From assembly GCF_004365635.1 (NCBI RefSeq), contig NZ_SOBH01000004.1, positions 1 to 64,000 on the forward strand: a DNA stretch of 64,000 nucleotides, given 5' to 3'. The notes under the pieces are model-generated. The model was given only the letters and a program-made list of their open reading frames with translations. It searched no databases and was not told the DNA's origin. Every line of letters starts with the position of its first letter. Within the stretch, counting starts at the first letter, position 1. This document shows positions 62,606 through 64,000 of the stretch, piece by piece. Source of the DNA: Litoreibacter halocynthiae. GTDB taxonomy: Bacteria; Pseudomonadota; Alphaproteobacteria; Rhodobacterales; Rhodobacteraceae. The translations under genes were made by a program, and so were the position numbers.

Positions 62606-64000
62606 TCAGTTCAACGCCAGCTCAAGGTCCTCGTCCACGTCGCGCAAGTAAGACGGAGTGTCCTGCGCTTTAGCCAAAGACCAGCTGACCTGGCTCGCAT
62701 ACTCCATCACGCGCGAGGATAAAACGATCTGTTTGGACGCACGTGGCTTTAATCGCCCTTTTTCCAGATAAACACTGGGTTCAATCGTCATTTTTGCCGC
62801 GAATGACGGCCTGAACACCCAAACTTCACCACTTTTTAGAGCCAGTGAGATGGCCGTCCCTCCCATGTCCAGAGAGGCATCTACCTCCGGGTGAAGGTGA
62901 AACCGGACCGAATAGGGCACGCCCTGAAGAGAGATTTTGTCCATATGCGCCTCGAACCGGACCCGATCCGGGTCGGACAATGCTGCTAAAGTATCCTCAC
63001 CTGTCACCCGTCGCCCATCCAGACTGACTTCCATTTTCCGGACATGGGTCAAACCGTATTCCACGCAATAGCTGTTATGGCTCGCGATGATTTCGGTGGC
63101 ATCGCTTCCAACATTGCGTTGCTCGGTGACTTTCGTTGGGCCGGATGTCAGAAATTCACCTTGTGGCTCTGCAATCAACTTGGCAGATGACACGCCGTCT
63201 ATAGATAAGGTCGAATGAGAAGGTGTGGCGCGACCAGCCCTGCGCCATTCCGCACCGAACGGTGCACCGGACCCGCAATTCACAATCAATGCACGACGGC
63301 CAGATGTCAGCTCAAAGGCCAAGGTACTGGCATGTGCGACCCGTGACGCATTTCGCGCCGGTGGTGCGCTGACATCGGCAATCACTGTCGTGCGCCCACC
63401 TGATAGGCGCGCGTAGCCCATGGCAAGCCCGTCCAATTGGGCTGCTTTAACGCCGGAGTAGGCCAAGGCATGGTCTAAACGACCGTCCAAACCCCGACCG
63501 CCACCATGAAAACGCGCCAAGCCGCCATCAGCGTGGCGCAATGCCCGAAGCGTCGGAGCCATGCGCTCGATAGCGGCCAAATGCGCAGGTAGCGGCGTCC
63601 GGCCTGCTTCTGTCAATGCGGCGGCAGCCCATGTCAGGAGAGTGAAAACCTCCAGAAGCTCTTCGGGATTTCGCGTGGGGATGCCGCCTTCGGCGTCAAT
63701 CTGGTCGGCGCATTCGCGCGCCAGCGCGTTGGTTGACGGCGTCGCATACCGTTCCATTCCGCCGAGGCTAAGGGATGCGTATAGCAGACCGGTCAAAGCC
63801 TCAAAGCGCGGCAATCCGCGCGAGGCGACCGACCAACGCCGACCTAGATAGGCTGTCTGATGCGCCAGTGATTTGTAATACCGGTCGTTGGCTTCGGGTG
63901 TTTGGCCATTCATCAAGAACAGCGCGTGGTTGATCCACCGGATCAGACGGCGCCCTGTAAGATCAGGCGACCAGCCCAAACCGCGTCCGCGACCGAAGCG
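62606..64000 (-). CDS. Heparinase II/III family protein, 5' end cut by the window
   Basis: At least 464 residues of a heparinase II/III-like protein with an alpha/alpha-barrel N-terminal part (DGGLARFHGGGRG) and a beta-sandwich C-terminal half (SRVAHASTLAFELTSGRR and the Cys/Gly stretch VNCGSG). The reading frame is open to the right edge, so the true start is outside the window; a TTG at 63979 is unlikely to be the start. The family includes polysaccharide lyases, but these proteins next to purH in alphaproteobacteria are of unknown substrate. Confidence 0.82.
   Translation of the reverse strand, partial: RFGRGRGLGWSPDLTGRRLIRWINHALFLMNGQTPEANDRYYKSLAHQTAYLGRRWSVASRGLPRFEALTGLLYASLSLGGMERYATPSTNALARECADQIDAEGGIPTRNPEELLEVFTLLTWAAAALTEAGRTPLPAHLAAIERMAPTLRALRHADGGLARFHGGGRGLDGRLDHALAYSGVKAAQLDGLAMGYARLSGGRTTVIADVSAPPARNASRVAHASTLAFELTSGRRALIVNCGSGAPFGAEWRRAGRATPSHSTLSIDGVSSAKLIAEPQGEFLTSGPTKVTEQRNVGSDATEIIASHNSYCVEYGLTHVRKMEVSLDGRRVTGEDTLAALSDPDRVRFEAHMDKISLQGVPYSVRFHLHPEVDASLDMGGTAISLALKSGEVWVFRPSFAAKMTIEPSVYLEKGRLKPRASKQIVLSSRVMEYASQVSWSLAKAQDTPSYLRDVDEDLELALN

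Noticed and set aside
1-64000. CRISPR array, phage or insertion-sequence remnants
   Set aside because: I saw no regularly spaced repeats, no transposase or integrase frames and no terminal inverted repeats. The gene order is that of core chromosome.

Overview
The window looks like chromosomal DNA of a marine alphaproteobacterium of the family Rhodobacteraceae (Roseobacter group). The evidence is moderately high GC, an RpoE-ChrR singlet-oxygen stress locus divergent from a flavin amine oxidase/DUF1365 operon, a membrane-anchored cytochrome c of the CycM type, DUF3035/BamF, a YejABEF-type peptide importer and a MutL carrying the endonuclease motif typical of bacteria without MutH. There is no phage, insertion sequence, transposase or CRISPR array. 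Almost all of the sequence is dense, ordinary core genome.

Layout. Positions 1-309 hold no gene but have an AT-rich stretch and a perfect DnaA box. Then come MsrPQ (periplasmic methionine sulfoxide repair), a PPOX-like flavoprotein, a membrane-linked glutamate-synthase-domain protein and a fasciclin protein. ClpB follows with a clear heat-shock promoter, then pyrF, a secreted repeat protein, an SPFH/NfeD pair, NUDIX, DinB and N-formylglutamate amidohydrolase. From 13.5 to 19 kb there are tRNA-Val(GAC), rpmJ and the haem genes hemC, hemE and hemF around a BON-MscS channel. From 19.7 to 27 kb there are a D,D-carboxypeptidase and yejABEF. From 27 to 34.4 kb there are cycM, pheA, NUDIX/GFA/SRPBCC genes, nudC, the SRP RNA gene ffs, and dnaX-ybaB-recR, which convergently overlaps a caspase-like/peptidoglycan-binding protein that contains no cysteine.

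From 36 to 45 kb one minus-strand operon combines a complete LIV-type ABC importer with two acyl-CoA/aryl-CoA ligases, a small two-helix membrane protein and a secreted protein of unknown function. Two abutting perfect palindromes lie in its promoter region. The likely job is uptake and CoA activation of an organic (fatty or aromatic) acid. From 45.4 to 49.8 kb there are a stand-alone NAD-type formate dehydrogenase alpha subunit, a saccharopine-dehydrogenase-like enzyme and a DUF3775 protein.

From 49.8 to 54.1 kb lies the photooxidative-stress locus. rpoE-chrR on the plus strand has an RpoE-type promoter (TGATCC-N18-TAGAAG). Divergent from it is a tightly overlapping operon of a UfaD-like flavin oxidase, DUF1365, a 16-codon mini-ORF and an SDR. 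From 54 to 64 kb there are rmuC-mutL, an M16 peptidase pair (one active, one lacking the zinc motif), bamF-lspA-purH and a heparinase-family gene cut by the right edge.

The less ordinary signals are the LIV/CoA-ligase operon with its unknown small proteins and double palindrome, the cysteine-less pseudo-caspase, the mini-ORF in the UfaD operon, a degenerate intergenic element found four times, and the secreted protein built from repeats of a FFAxGNDSAAE motif. None of these is proved to be a new system from sequence alone. Start sites were set by ribosome-binding sites and neighbours where the longest open frame looked wrong.
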